In this document: piece after piece, positions 37,708-46,187 of the stretch | Position numbering within the stretch: position 1 is the stretch's first letter | How the letters are laid out: each line of letters opens with the position of its first letter | Assembly: GCA_018401695.1 (NCBI GenBank) | Contig: JAGYKD010000003.1 | Location: 124,001 to 188,000 of the forward strand | DNA length: 64,000 nt | Direction of reading: 5' to 3' | From: Flavobacteriales bacterium | GTDB taxonomy: Bacteria > Bacteroidota > Bacteroidia > CAIKAF01 | The notes under the pieces: model-generated | Seen by the model: only the letters and a program-made list of their open reading frames with translations | What the model was told of the DNA's origin: nothing | Database searches by the model: none | Translations under genes and position numbers: made by a program

Positions 37708-37715
37708 TATCTTTG
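37708..37715 (+). promoter_or_regulatory. TAnnTTTG -7 element of uvrA
   Basis: TATCTTTG, 53 nt before ATG 37769. A GTG at 37721 is in frame and only 5 nt after the element, so a leaderless, 16-residue-longer UvrA is possible. Confidence 0.6.
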
Positions 37716-37768
37716 CATTTGTGAGCAGTCAGTTGAAAGAAATAAATGGTTTGGTGGACCTGAAGTCC

Positions 37769-40543
37769 ATGGATCCTAAGTCGTTTATATTGGTGAAAGG
37801 GGCGCGTGTGCATAACCTGAAGTCGATAGATGTAGCCATTCCGCGCGATAAGTTTGTAGTAATCACCGGTTTGTCAGGCTCTGGGAAGTCCAGTTTGGCT
37901 TTTGAAACCTTGTATGCCGAGGGGCAACGGCGCTATGTAGAAAGTTTGTCCTCCTATGCGCGTCAGTTTTTGGGGCGCTTTGAAAAGCCGGATGTGGACT
38001 GGATTCAAGGGATATCGCCTGCGGTAGCGATTGAACAGAAAGTGAATACCCGAAACCCTAGGTCAACGGTGGGCACCAGCACAGAAATTTACGACTATTT
38101 AAAGTTGTTGTTTGCCCGTATAGGTCGTACTTTTTCACCGGTAAGCGGATCGGAAGTAAAGCGCCATAGTGTTGAGGATGTGGTGGATTGGCTTGGACAG
38201 CAAGGAAATGGAAAAGAGTTTGTGGTCGCTGCTCCGATGGTTAAGGATGGAAAGCGAAATTTAGAAGAGGTGTTGCAAATTAGGCAGCAACAAGGGTTTA
38301 GCCGAATTTGGGTAGATGGGGAAGCAAAACGTATGGAAGGCTATGAGGGCAAACCTAAGTCCCCCTGGCCTGACTTGGTGATAGGACGATTGAAGTTGGA
38401 AGGCGATGATTGGCCAAGTGTTGCCGCAGACTATGTGCAAACCGCTTTTTATGAGGGTGGGGGTATAGTCCATCTTTTGCCCATGGGAATCAGGGAGCCT
38501 GCTCCGGTGGTTTTTTCAAATAGCTTCGAGGCCGATGGAATTTTCTTTGAGCCACCCAGTACTGCCTTGTTCAGTTTTAATAATCCTTTTGGGGCCTGCA
38601 AGACCTGCGAAGGATTTGGCAAAGTGTTGGGGATAGATGAGGACCTGGTCATTCCCAACCGAAGTTTATCGGTTTATGAGGGGGCCGTGGCTTGCTGGAA
38701 GGGAGAAACCTTGTCGAGTTGGCAAGAAGCCTTTATGCGCGTGGCGCCGGATTATGGATTTCCTATTCATACGGCTTACGAAGACCTAACGGAGGTGCAA
38801 AAAAAAGTGCTTTGGGACGGGGCCAAAGAAATAAATGGCATTTGGGATTTCTTCTCGTTTGTCGAGGAGAATATGTACAAAATTCAATACCGTGTGCTGA
38901 TGAGTCGGTACCGAGGTCAAACTACCTGTGGGGATTGCAAGGGGACCCGGCTTAGAAAGGATGCCAGCTATGTAATGGTAGGGGGAAAGTCCATTATGGA
39001 TTTGGTGTTAATGACCATAGTGGACGTTGCTCATTTCTTTGAGCATTTGGAGCTTAGGGAGCATGAGGAAAAAACGGCACGCCGCTTATTGAGAGAAATT
39101 AGGGACAGACTTCATTTTTTAAAGGAAGTAGGCTTAGGTTACCTTACCTTGAACAGGCTTTCCGGTAGTTTGTCCGGAGGAGAAAGTCAGCGTATTAATT
39201 TGGCAACCTCTTTAGGAAGCAGTTTGGTGGGGTCCATGTATATATTGGATGAGCCAAGCATAGGTTTGCATCCACGGGATACGGAGCGCCTCATTGGTGT
39301 TGTGGAGCGGCTTAGGGAAGAGGGCAATACGGTGCTGGTGGTTGAGCACGATGAGGCATTTATGCGCAGAGCGGACCATTTGTTGGATTTGGGGCCTGAG
39401 GCAGGTAGCGAGGGAGGGTATTTGGTGGCTTCGGGAAGTCCCAAGGAAGTAATGGAAGCGGGCAAAGGCTACACGGCGGCTTACTTAAATGGAACCATGC
39501 AATTGGCCATTCCAAGCTCTAAGCGTAATTGGAAACAGCGGGTTGTTGTTGAGCGGGCTTCAGAGCACAATTTAAAGGACTTAACGGTGGAGTTTCCTTT
39601 GGGTATAATGACTGTAGTGGCAGGCGTGAGTGGGTCAGGTAAAACCACTTTGGTAAAACGCATATTGTACCCGGCGCTAAAGAAGTATTATGGAGGACAT
39701 GCGGGTGCTACCGGTAAGTTTGGGAAATTGAGTGGGGATTTAGATGGGCTAAGCGATGTAGAGTTGGTGGATCAAAACCCTATAGGAAAGTCGAGCAGAT
39801 CTAACCCGGTTACCTACATAAAGGCCTATGATGAAATTCGGAACTTATATGCCGGATTGAGCCTTTCCAAAAGCCGAGGGTACAAACCGGCCCATTTTAG
39901 TTTTAACGTGGCCGGAGGTCGTTGTGAAATGTGCGAAGGAGAAGGGATAGTGCGGGTTGAGATGCAATTCATGGCGGATTTAGAGTTGGAATGTGAGGCT
40001 TGCAAAGGAAAAAGGTTTAAAGAAGAATTGTTGGAAGTAAGCTATGAAGGCAAACATATAAGTGATGTGTTGGAAATGACCATTGACGAAGCCTTAATAT
40101 TTTTTCAGAAGGAAGGCAAAGCAAGTCCATTGGACAAGAGGATAATAAAAAAGCTGTTGCCCCTTCAGGAAGTAGGTTTAGGATATGTAAAAATGGGCCA
40201 GAGCAGCAGCACCTTAAGCGGTGGAGAAGCGCAGCGGGTTAAATTGGCCTTTTTTTTGAGCAAAGGCCAACAAGAGGGGAAAAAGCTGTTTTTGTTTGAT
40301 GAGCCCACAACCGGGCTTCATACGCATGATGTAGGTAGGTTGTTGAAAGCCTTTGATGCGTTGGTGAACCAAGGGCATAGCCTGCTTGTAATTGAGCACA
40401 ACATATCGGTAATGAATTATGCAGACTGGCTTATTGAGTTGGGTCCAGAGGGTGGCCCGGAGGGCGGATATCTGCTTTTTAGTGGGCCTCCCGAAGCGTT
40501 AAAGACAGGGCCCATGGGCTCTGTGACCTCTAAATACCTATGA
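37769..40543 (+). CDS. uvrA: Excinuclease ABC subunit A
   Basis: 924 residues from ATG 37769 ([18 protein letters not shown]), the usual UvrA beginning. The damage-recognition ATPase of nucleotide-excision repair. Two ABC ATPase modules: Walker [19 protein letters not shown] and [18 protein letters not shown]; signatures [12 protein letters not shown] and [13 protein letters not shown]; Walker [15 protein letters not shown] and [11 protein letters not shown]. Zinc-binding cysteines occur as [17 protein letters not shown], and CEMCEGEG with CEACKGKRF. Monocistronic by layout; purB is divergent and the next gene follows after 86 bp with its own weak promoter-like TATTTTAG. Confidence 0.97.
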   Translation: MDPKSFILVKGARVHNLKSIDVAIPRDKFVVITGLSGSGKSSLAFETLYAEGQRRYVESLSSYARQFLGRFEKPDVDWIQGISPAVAIEQKVNTRNPRSTVGTSTEIYDYLKLLFARIGRTFSPVSGSEVKRHSVEDVVDWLGQQGNGKEFVVAAPMVKDGKRNLEEVLQIRQQQGFSRIWVDGEAKRMEGYEGKPKSPWPDLVIGRLKLEGDDWPSVAADYVQTAFYEGGGIVHLLPMGIREPAPVVFSNSFEADGIFFEPPSTALFSFNNPFGACKTCEGFGKVLGIDEDLVIPNRSLSVYEGAVACWKGETLSSWQEAFMRVAPDYGFPIHTAYEDLTEVQKKVLWDGAKEINGIWDFFSFVEENMYKIQYRVLMSRYRGQTTCGDCKGTRLRKDASYVMVGGKSIMDLVLMTIVDVAHFFEHLELREHEEKTARRLLREIRDRLHFLKEVGLGYLTLNRLSGSLSGGESQRINLATSLGSSLVGSMYILDEPSIGLHPRDTERLIGVVERLREEGNTVLVVEHDEAFMRRADHLLDLGPEAGSEGGYLVASGSPKEVMEAGKGYTAAYLNGTMQLAIPSSKRNWKQRVVVERASEHNLKDLTVEFPLGIMTVVAGVSGSGKTTLVKRILYPALKKYYGGHAGATGKFGKLSGDLDGLSDVELVDQNPIGKSSRSNPVTYIKAYDEIRNLYAGLSLSKSRGYKPAHFSFNVAGGRCEMCEGEGIVRVEMQFMADLELECEACKGKRFKEELLEVSYEGKHISDVLEMTIDEALIFFQKEGKASPLDKRIIKKLLPLQEVGLGYVKMGQSSSTLSGGEAQRVKLAFFLSKGQQEGKKLFLFDEPTTGLHTHDVGRLLKAFDALVNQGHSLLVIEHNISVMNYADWLIELGPEGGPEGGYLLFSGPPEALKTGPMGSVTSKYL

Positions 40544-40629
40544 TGTTAACCTTTTGTGAAAAGATAAATATGGGCTTGTGATTGGTTTTGAAGTAGCTTT
40601 TTAGTATTTTAGCACAAAAGTAGGTTTCG

Positions 40630-41079
40630 ATGAAAAATATCTATTCAAACATGATTTCGAAAGGAGTAGCACTCCTGTCGTTCTTTTTGGTTGTTGGTGG
40701 AGCGAATGCTCAAAACAATCAATGGAATTTGGTGCAAAGCACGCCCAGTGTGGACATTTTTGAGCAGACGGATGTCGTATGCAACATAAGCGCAGCGAAT
40801 GTTGATATGATGTACACGTTCTTAAGAATGAAAAATAAAACGGCGAGCGATGTACAAGTTTCTTTCCTAATGGCGATTTATTACGACAACCAATGCCGTA
40901 CTTGCGCCAATAATGAGTACGAGTTTACCGTAAACATCCCGGCCGGACAAACCATTACCGGAGATTGCGCATTTGACACTGCCGAAAAAGGGATGCTAAG
41001 TATCTTCCAAAAGAACATTAGCCAACCAAACTATAGCGATTATACACGCTATGAATTGCAAAACCTTGTAATTCAATAA
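40630..41079 (+). CDS. Small secreted protein, unknown function
   Basis: 149 residues. Signal peptide MKNIYSNMISKGVALLSFFL...GANAQ, cleaved near residue 28. The mature part is about 120 residues and beta-rich with four cysteines (VVCNISAANVD, NQCRTCANNEYEF, GDCAFD), and ends YELQNLVIQ. It resembles no family I can name. It lies 25 bp upstream of the Reelin-like/PKD protein and is probably cotranscribed, so it may be a partner, chaperone or co-secreted subunit of that protein; this is inference from proximity only. Confidence 0.7.
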   Translation: MKNIYSNMISKGVALLSFFLVVGGANAQNNQWNLVQSTPSVDIFEQTDVVCNISAANVDMMYTFLRMKNKTASDVQVSFLMAIYYDNQCRTCANNEYEFTVNIPAGQTITGDCAFDTAEKGMLSIFQKNISQPNYSDYTRYELQNLVIQ

Positions 41080-41104
41080 ACGGTTTATAAAATTTCTGCT
41101 CACG

Positions 41105-43333
41105 ATGGTCAAGCACAATAACATCATCTGGGTAGTGGCTATGCTTATGGGTTCGAGCTTTCTTCATGTGAAAGCTCAAACTTGCAACATTAGTGTTACT
41201 ACTGCCCAAAACCCGGTATGTAAAGGTACGGACGTCATTGTAAACGCAACCGGAGCTATACAAAATGCCGGTTCTTACAACTTTGACTTTAACACAGGTA
41301 GCCTTCCCCCCGGATGGGGAACTAGTGGTACTAGCTTTTTCAATGCTCCCTGTCTTCCGAGTCCAGATGGCACACCTTATTATTGGGCAGGTTCCGCGGG
41401 AACCTTAACTCCACAGCTTGAAACGGCGGATTTGGACGTTTCCGGAGGAGGAAGCATCGACTTCGAATTCGTTATGGAGCAACAAGGCGGCGCACCACCC
41501 TGTGAAGGCCCCGACTTATCTACAGAAGGTTTTTCTGTTCAGTATTCGACCAATGCCGGAGCTACGTGGGTCGATATTACTTACTTTTCACCGGGAGGAT
41601 TTCAGTTGCCGGCCAATCCCGGACTTCCGGCAACCGGCGTAGCTAATGGACCTACTCCTTACACGGTGTGGAATACGGTTTCCCTTCCTATCCCTCCTGC
41701 TGCACAAACACCAAGCACAAGATTCCGTTGGATTCAAATTTACTCCTCCGGATCTTGTTGCGATAACTGGGGGCTTGACAATATCGTAATTAATGCAGGG
41801 TCGCTTTCTAACATGTCTTGGTCTACCGGTCTAACAGGAACCCCTGGACAGGCAGGTACCGATACCTTGTTTGCTCTTCAAAACGATAGTTGTGTAATTG
41901 TTACCATAGCCGATACCTCCGGATTGACGTGCACAGATACGCTCTGCATTCAAGTGGTTGACCTGCCGACGGCATTAGCCAATTACCAAAATCCTAGCTG
42001 CGCCGGCGATGCAGTAACCATTCAGGGATCCATTTCTACCCCTGTAGGTAGTGTAGTGAATTGGGAATACGACTTCGATAATAACGGCACCTACGAAACC
42101 AACAGCACTACGGGCGATGTGCCTTTCCCAAATCCTATTCCGGGTACGTACAATGTGCCTATGCGCATTACCAACAGCGGTGGATGCGAGCACGATACGG
42201 TTTTGGTGCTTACACGGAACCCTCGACCCAACATTAATCTCAATGCGAATCCTCTGAACATCTGTCAAGGGCAACCTTTGGATTTGATTGCTACGGCAGG
42301 GATTAATAATCCGCCCGGATTTAATACCACCGTGGACTCTTTGATTTGGGACTTTACTAATGATGGAGCTATTGATTCGAACACCTTGGTACTAGACACC
42401 CTGAATTATTCCTTTAGCGTTAGTGGTGCTATTACTGTTAAAGTTACCGCTATTTCTAGTGAAGGCTGCCGCAGAGACGACTCCATTGAGGTTACTGTTC
42501 GTCCTGGACCAACTGCTGATTTTACCGTACAAGACGTATGTATTGGCGACCCACTTCAACTCACCAATAACTCGGTTATTGATACCGGTGGGACCATTGA
42601 ATTGGCTAATTGGACTTCGGATGGTCCAAGCGGTAACCAAAGCGGTACAGGAACTAGTCCTAATTTTATTTTTGATGCCTCAGGACAGCATACGATGTTT
42701 CTGTTTTTAGAGTCATCAACAGGTTGTTCCGATTCTATTGAAGTACCATTCGAGGTGTATCCTGAACTGCAAGCAGATTTCGAAAGTACTCCTATTTGTT
42801 ACAATGAGGTTCTCTTTGCTGATGCCTCCTTTGGAGGTGAAGGAGACTACAATTATACATGGACTATGGTTGGAAGCGATAACCAAGACACGGTTTATAC
42901 CAACACAGATAGTTTTGTCCATATTTTCCCTAGCGATAAAGACACGCTAGTTACCTTGCTGGTTGAAGACGCAAATGGTTGTAGATCGGATACCACAAAA
43001 TTGGTGAATGTGGTGGGTGAAATTCCATTGCCAAATATGCCAAATGCCTTGGTATTGAACCCACAATTCGATGGTAACGACAAACTGGATTTCACCAGTT
43101 TTGCACCGGGTTTCAATCAATGTTACGACTACGAGCTTACCATCTATAATCGTTGGGGAGTTTCAGTTTACGTTGCAGAGAATGTTGCCTCTGCTCCGGA
43201 TTTAGATTGCGCAGACTGTTTTAAAGGCCTTACAGAAGGCGAAACGCAACTTTCCAAAGGAACATATTATTGGACCATTACCGGCAATAGAGGGCTGGAA
43301 GCCAATGGAACGATTACCATTTTTGAGCGTTGA
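41105..43333 (+). CDS. Secreted Reelin-like/PKD protein with divergent T9SS type B sorting domain
   Basis: 742 residues; signal peptide MVKHNNIIWVVAMLMGSSFLHVKAQ. The N-terminal about 210 residues are closely similar to the 18.9-21.5 kb protein: GSLPPGWGTSGTSFFNAPC, DGTPYYWAGSAG, FSVQYSTNAGATWVDITYF, FRWIQIYSSGSCCDNWGLD. Four PKD-like domains follow (about 285-640), less regular than in the other proteins. The C-terminus has the type B core (YELTIYNRWGVSVYVAENV ... KGTYYWTITGNRG) but with LVLNPQFDGNDKLDFTSF instead of the usual SPNGDGxND entry, so the sorting signal is divergent. Followed by a strong terminator. Predicted T9SS cargo at the cell surface. Confidence 0.87.
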   Translation: MVKHNNIIWVVAMLMGSSFLHVKAQTCNISVTTAQNPVCKGTDVIVNATGAIQNAGSYNFDFNTGSLPPGWGTSGTSFFNAPCLPSPDGTPYYWAGSAGTLTPQLETADLDVSGGGSIDFEFVMEQQGGAPPCEGPDLSTEGFSVQYSTNAGATWVDITYFSPGGFQLPANPGLPATGVANGPTPYTVWNTVSLPIPPAAQTPSTRFRWIQIYSSGSCCDNWGLDNIVINAGSLSNMSWSTGLTGTPGQAGTDTLFALQNDSCVIVTIADTSGLTCTDTLCIQVVDLPTALANYQNPSCAGDAVTIQGSISTPVGSVVNWEYDFDNNGTYETNSTTGDVPFPNPIPGTYNVPMRITNSGGCEHDTVLVLTRNPRPNINLNANPLNICQGQPLDLIATAGINNPPGFNTTVDSLIWDFTNDGAIDSNTLVLDTLNYSFSVSGAITVKVTAISSEGCRRDDSIEVTVRPGPTADFTVQDVCIGDPLQLTNNSVIDTGGTIELANWTSDGPSGNQSGTGTSPNFIFDASGQHTMFLFLESSTGCSDSIEVPFEVYPELQADFESTPICYNEVLFADASFGGEGDYNYTWTMVGSDNQDTVYTNTDSFVHIFPSDKDTLVTLLVEDANGCRSDTTKLVNVVGEIPLPNMPNALVLNPQFDGNDKLDFTSFAPGFNQCYDYELTIYNRWGVSVYVAENVASAPDLDCADCFKGLTEGETQLSKGTYYWTITGNRGLEANGTITIFER

Positions 43334-43355
43334 TTTCAAAATGCCCAAATCATTT

Positions 43356-43386
43356 AAGGCCGACCTTTGTGTCGGCCTTTTTTTTG
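43356..43386 (+). terminator. Rho-independent terminator after the PKD protein
   Basis: AAGGCCGAC CTTTGT GTCGGCCTT followed by a long T run; 23 bp after the stop codon. Confidence 0.92.
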
Positions 43387-43415
43387 GCTTAGTTGGGTGT
43401 TTGGCACGGGAAATT

Positions 43416-43620
43416 GATACCGTTGACGCACGGCGATTCTGTGGGCCATCCTGCTCTTTCGCTTCGATTAGGGTTCAAGAATCCTGATTGGAAGGTCAGG
43501 GGTTGGTTAGGGCCAAATCTCAAGCATCTTTCCTTACCGCAGCGTCAGTAGGCCTGTCGATTTGCCGGTGCCCTAATGCGTACCTACGCTGCGTCCTGAC
43601 GCTGCGGTCAGCATCTTGGA
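43416..43620 (+). repeat. Degenerate family F element
   Basis: Starts GATACCGTTGACGCACGG and contains GGCCTGTCGATTTGCCGGTG and the hairpin CTGACGCTGCGGTCAG. The right terminal repeat is not recognisable. First of two tandem F copies in the 735-bp convergent gap 43334-44068. Confidence 0.5.
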
Positions 43621-43716
43621 GTCGTTATATAGGCCCCTGACCAAAGCGTCGGGGGGCAATTATATGGGTGAACTCCGTGCTTTTCATTTGCTTGGGCCTT
43701 CCTTTGAGGGCAGATT

Positions 43717-43859
43717 GAGACCGTTGATGCTGTGCTATTCTGGCGGCGATCCTGTCCTGACCGAAGCGTTAGGAGACTTTCCATTTGTCCGTGCCTTAAT
43801 TCGCCCCTGACGCCTTGGTCAGGCTTATACACTTGAAAACACAACGAGTCAGCGGACTC
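43717..43859 (+). repeat. Inverted-repeat-ended intergenic element, family F (143 bp)
   Basis: Begins GAGACCGTTGATGCTGTG and ends AACACAACGAGTCAGCGG then ACTC. Shares CTATTCTGGCGGCGATCC and CATTTGTCCGTGCC with the 32.1-kb copy, and has hairpins CCTGACCGAAGCGTTAGG and CCTGACGCCTTGGTCAGG. Degenerate F-like sequence continues to about 43960. Confidence 0.7.
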
Positions 43860-44054
43860 CCCTTGTGCCAAACCTTTATCGACGCTTTGGCCGGAATTTA
43901 AGGATACGGACGCCTCGGATTTGACCAAGCCTTAAAGCGCTGTGGCTCATCGGTCTTATTTAGCCAATAGACACTAAATCCTTCCGGCTTTCTGAGATTA
44001 TAGGTGTTAGCTTGGGTTGAGCAATAGAGCAAAATTCCAAAGTAAAAGGTAAGG

Positions 44055-44078
44055 TGCGGCTTGGCTTACTAAGCCGCA
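44055..44078 (-). terminator. Possible terminator at the end of the small membrane-protein gene
   Basis: TGCGGCTT and AAGCCGCA form an 8-bp stem overlapping the last codons and stop at 44069. On the minus strand only a moderately T-rich stretch follows. Confidence 0.4.
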
Positions 44079-44635
44079 TAGGCCTTTTTTATCAATTGAA
44101 TCAGGTTACGGCCTGCATGCTTGTCCAATAGAATGGTTATCCTTATTTTCTTTTGTTCCTTTGAAATAAAAATTCGCCTTCCCGAATCAGGAATAATTTT
44201 TGGTCCGTTTAGGATAGGTTTTATTTCGGGTTTAAGTGCAATAGATAAATTGCCTTGCAGATTTTTACAAAACAGAACATAGCGTTTGTCTTGGATTTGA
44301 AGTGCAGCAGCGTAGGTCATTCTATTCTTTTCCATAGTGATGGTTTCTACGCCATATCTGTTGGAAATGCAACGCATGAGGTTTGCGATAATTAATAAAG
44401 CCCACAAACTAACGCCCAAAATGGCGGCCCATTGGGTATTCCATCTGTAGGAATAAATCAAGGCAGGAAGCAGAGGCAGACCAAGGCTGAGTATAAAAAA
44501 GAGCTGGTGCCATTCTCTTTTCAATTTATTTTTGTCGCCGCGGTAAAAGGTTCTAATGTGCACGCGAATCACGGTTCCATATTGGGTAAAGTGAACTCTT
44601 TCCCCCAGTGTTTGAGTACACGTAGGTAGTGGCAT
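44069..44635 (-). CDS. Small membrane protein of unknown function
   Basis: 188 residues from ATG 44635. Basic N-terminal part (RTFYRGDKNKLKREWHQ), then two adjacent hydrophobic helices (about residues 47-63, LFFILSLGLPLLPALIY; about 70-88, AAILGVSLWALLIIANLM). A soluble, beta-rich C-terminal half follows with TITMEKNRMTYAAALQI and RRIFISKEQKKIRITILL. The layout, a helical hairpin followed by a PH-like beta domain, is common in Bacteroidota membrane proteins, but no family can be named. It is isolated, with F repeats downstream and a TACATTTG promoter 31 nt upstream. Confidence 0.7.
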   Translation of the reverse strand: MPLPTCTQTLGERVHFTQYGTVIRVHIRTFYRGDKNKLKREWHQLFFILSLGLPLLPALIYSYRWNTQWAAILGVSLWALLIIANLMRCISNRYGVETITMEKNRMTYAAALQIQDKRYVLFCKNLQGNLSIALKPEIKPILNGPKIIPDSGRRIFISKEQKKIRITILLDKHAGRNLIQLIKKAYAA

Positions 44636-44666
44636 AAACTAACTTTAGTTGTCTAACTTGGTAGTA

Positions 44667-44674
44667 CAAATGTA
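44667..44674 (-). promoter_or_regulatory. TAnnTTTG element of the small membrane-protein gene
   Basis: Minus-strand TACATTTG, 31 nt upstream of the ATG at 44635. It is part of a short palindrome (AGTACAAATGTACTT). Confidence 0.5.
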
Positions 44675-45010
44675 CTTAATATTTCGAAAATTTAGCCTAT
44701 TTGTTTATTTTTTTTGACCTTTTTGTCTATATTATGGAAATTGTTCGTCGTTCGGGATTTTACTATTCTTGATTCGGTTTCTTAAAATGGCATTTAAATA
44801 TTATATAATCAAGCTTTTATTTTTTAGTTGATGGTTTTGGAGGCCTTTAGTTCATGATTTTTAGATTAAGCCCAAAGAGACATTGACGCGCCTCTTAGTT
44901 TGCATTTAAAATATATTCCTGTGTATAAAATAATTTTATAGTTTAAAAAAAGACGGATGCATGAATTTTATAATAGGCGTTTGTTTTCTCTGCATACCCC
45001 CGGAAAAATC
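44675..45010. other. AT-rich intergenic region between divergent genes
   Basis: About 335 bp, strongly AT-rich, between the minus-strand membrane protein and smpB. No gene, tRNA-like fold or E/F element was found. A tmRNA gene was looked for because smpB follows; none is visible. Confidence 0.4.
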
Positions 45011-45018
45011 TAATTTTG
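45011..45018 (+). promoter_or_regulatory. TAnnTTTG element directly before smpB
   Basis: TAATTTTG, then TGGT, then ATG at 45023: exactly 4 nt between element and start codon, predicting a leaderless mRNA. Confidence 0.6.
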
Positions 45019-45022
45019 TGGT

Positions 45023-45478
45023 ATGAGTTTGGTTAAACTGGATGTTAGGAACAAAAAAGCCTTTTTTAATTTCGAAATTGTTGATCAGTTGACTGCAGGA
45101 ATTGTGCTTCGAGGCACTGAAATTAAGGCGCTTAAAGAGGGTAAGGGGAGTCTGTCGGAAGCCTTTTGCGTGGTAGATGAGGATGAGCTTTGGCTAAGAA
45201 ATATGTTTGTAGGTGCCTATACTTTAGGGACCGATGCAAACCATAGTCCACGCCGGCAACGAAAATTGCTGGTGCATAGACACGAACTAAAGAAATGGCA
45301 TCAGAGAGTTAAGGAAAAGGGATATACAATTGTTCCACTAAAGCTATACTTAAGCGATAAAGGCTTAGTTAAATTGGATATTGGTTTGGCTAAAGGAAAA
45401 AAGAGCCACGACAAACGCGATAGTATTAAGCAACGCGACGCCAAAAGAGAGATAGACCGAGCAAAAAAACAGTTTTAA
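45023..45478 (+). CDS. smpB: SsrA-binding protein
   Basis: 151 residues, normal length. Starts with conserved NKKAFFNFEI and contains TAGIVLRGTEIKALKEGKGSL, the OB-fold core, and VPLKLYLSDKGLVKLDIGLAKGKK. The basic tail HDKRDSIKQRDAKREIDRA becomes helical in the ribosomal A site. SmpB partners tmRNA to rescue stalled ribosomes. The stop overlaps the convergent pcm stop region (45475-45478). No tmRNA gene is visible nearby. Confidence 0.96.
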   Translation: MSLVKLDVRNKKAFFNFEIVDQLTAGIVLRGTEIKALKEGKGSLSEAFCVVDEDELWLRNMFVGAYTLGTDANHSPRRQRKLLVHRHELKKWHQRVKEKGYTIVPLKLYLSDKGLVKLDIGLAKGKKSHDKRDSIKQRDAKREIDRAKKQF

Positions 45479-46128
45479 TTATCTGTTGCTCTTTCCGGGA
45501 GCATGGGCACAAAGCGAAAGCTGCCAAAAGATTCTTTCTGAAAGCTTCCCTCTTGTGTTTTGCTTATGCGAAGCATTTCTTGGGTCTCACCTGCACCTAC
45601 TGGAATTACAAGAATTCCTCCTGGAGCCAATTGATTCAGCAAACTTTCGGGAATTTCAGGCGCACCACAGGTAACCAAAATCCGGTCAAAAGGAGCATAC
45701 GCTTTTTTGCCTGCGTACCCATCTCCGTAAAAAAGCCGCAATTTGTAAGGAAACTTTCGTAATAGGATTTTGCTTCGGTCATACAACAAGCGCTGCCGCT
45801 CCACCGAAAACACCTGCATTTTAAGAGCCGCCAATACACAGGTTTGGTACCCGGAGCCGGTGCCAATTTCCAATACCTTAAGGCCGGGTTCGGGCTTAAG
45901 TAATGCGCTTTGGAAAGCTACCGTGTAGGGTTGTGAAATGGTTTGGCCTGCCCCAATCTTAAAGGCGGTATCTTGATAAGCAAATCGGTCAAATTGTGAA
46001 TCCAAAAATAGATGTCTTGGTATGGTTCCAATAGCTTCCAAAACTCCTTCATGCCCGATTCCTTTTAGCCTGAGCTGTTCAACCAACTGCTTTCTTTGCC
46101 CTTTATACTTGTAGGAGTCACCTTCCAT
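45475..46128 (-). CDS. pcm: Protein-L-isoaspartate O-methyltransferase
   Basis: 217 residues. Repairs isoaspartyl residues in aged proteins using SAM. Conserved FAYQDTAFKIGAGQTISQP precedes the SAM-binding motif VLEIGTGSGYQTCVLA, then VFSVER, YGDGYAG, DRILVTCGAPEIP and LAPGGILVIPVG, all typical. The C-terminal FVPMLP is present. It overlaps smpB tail to tail by 4 bp. Its ATG is preceded by TATTTTTG and exactly 4 nt, so the transcript is probably leaderless. Divergent from the Gfo/Idh/MocA gene. Confidence 0.95.
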   Translation of the reverse strand: MEGDSYKYKGQRKQLVEQLRLKGIGHEGVLEAIGTIPRHLFLDSQFDRFAYQDTAFKIGAGQTISQPYTVAFQSALLKPEPGLKVLEIGTGSGYQTCVLAALKMQVFSVERQRLLYDRSKILLRKFPYKLRLFYGDGYAGKKAYAPFDRILVTCGAPEIPESLLNQLAPGGILVIPVGAGETQEMLRISKTQEGSFQKESFGSFRFVPMLPERATDN

Positions 46129-46132
46129 TCCA

Positions 46133-46140
46133 CAAAAATA
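46133..46140 (-). promoter_or_regulatory. TAnnTTTG element directly before pcm
   Basis: Minus-strand TATTTTTG, then TGGA, then ATG at 46128: 4-nt spacing. Confidence 0.55.
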
Positions 46141-46165
46141 GGGAATGGCGAATATATTTTAATAG

Positions 46166-46173
46166 TACATTTG
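46166..46173 (+). promoter_or_regulatory. TAnnTTTG element of the Gfo/Idh/MocA gene
   Basis: TACATTTG, 14 nt before ATG 46188. It shares the 59-bp divergent spacer with the pcm promoter. Confidence 0.5.
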
Positions 46174-46187
46174 CCAAAAGCCAATGG

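Noticed and set aside
44675-45010. Possible tmRNA gene next to smpB
   Set aside because: No tRNA-like acceptor and T arm, no tag-peptide frame; the region is only AT-rich.
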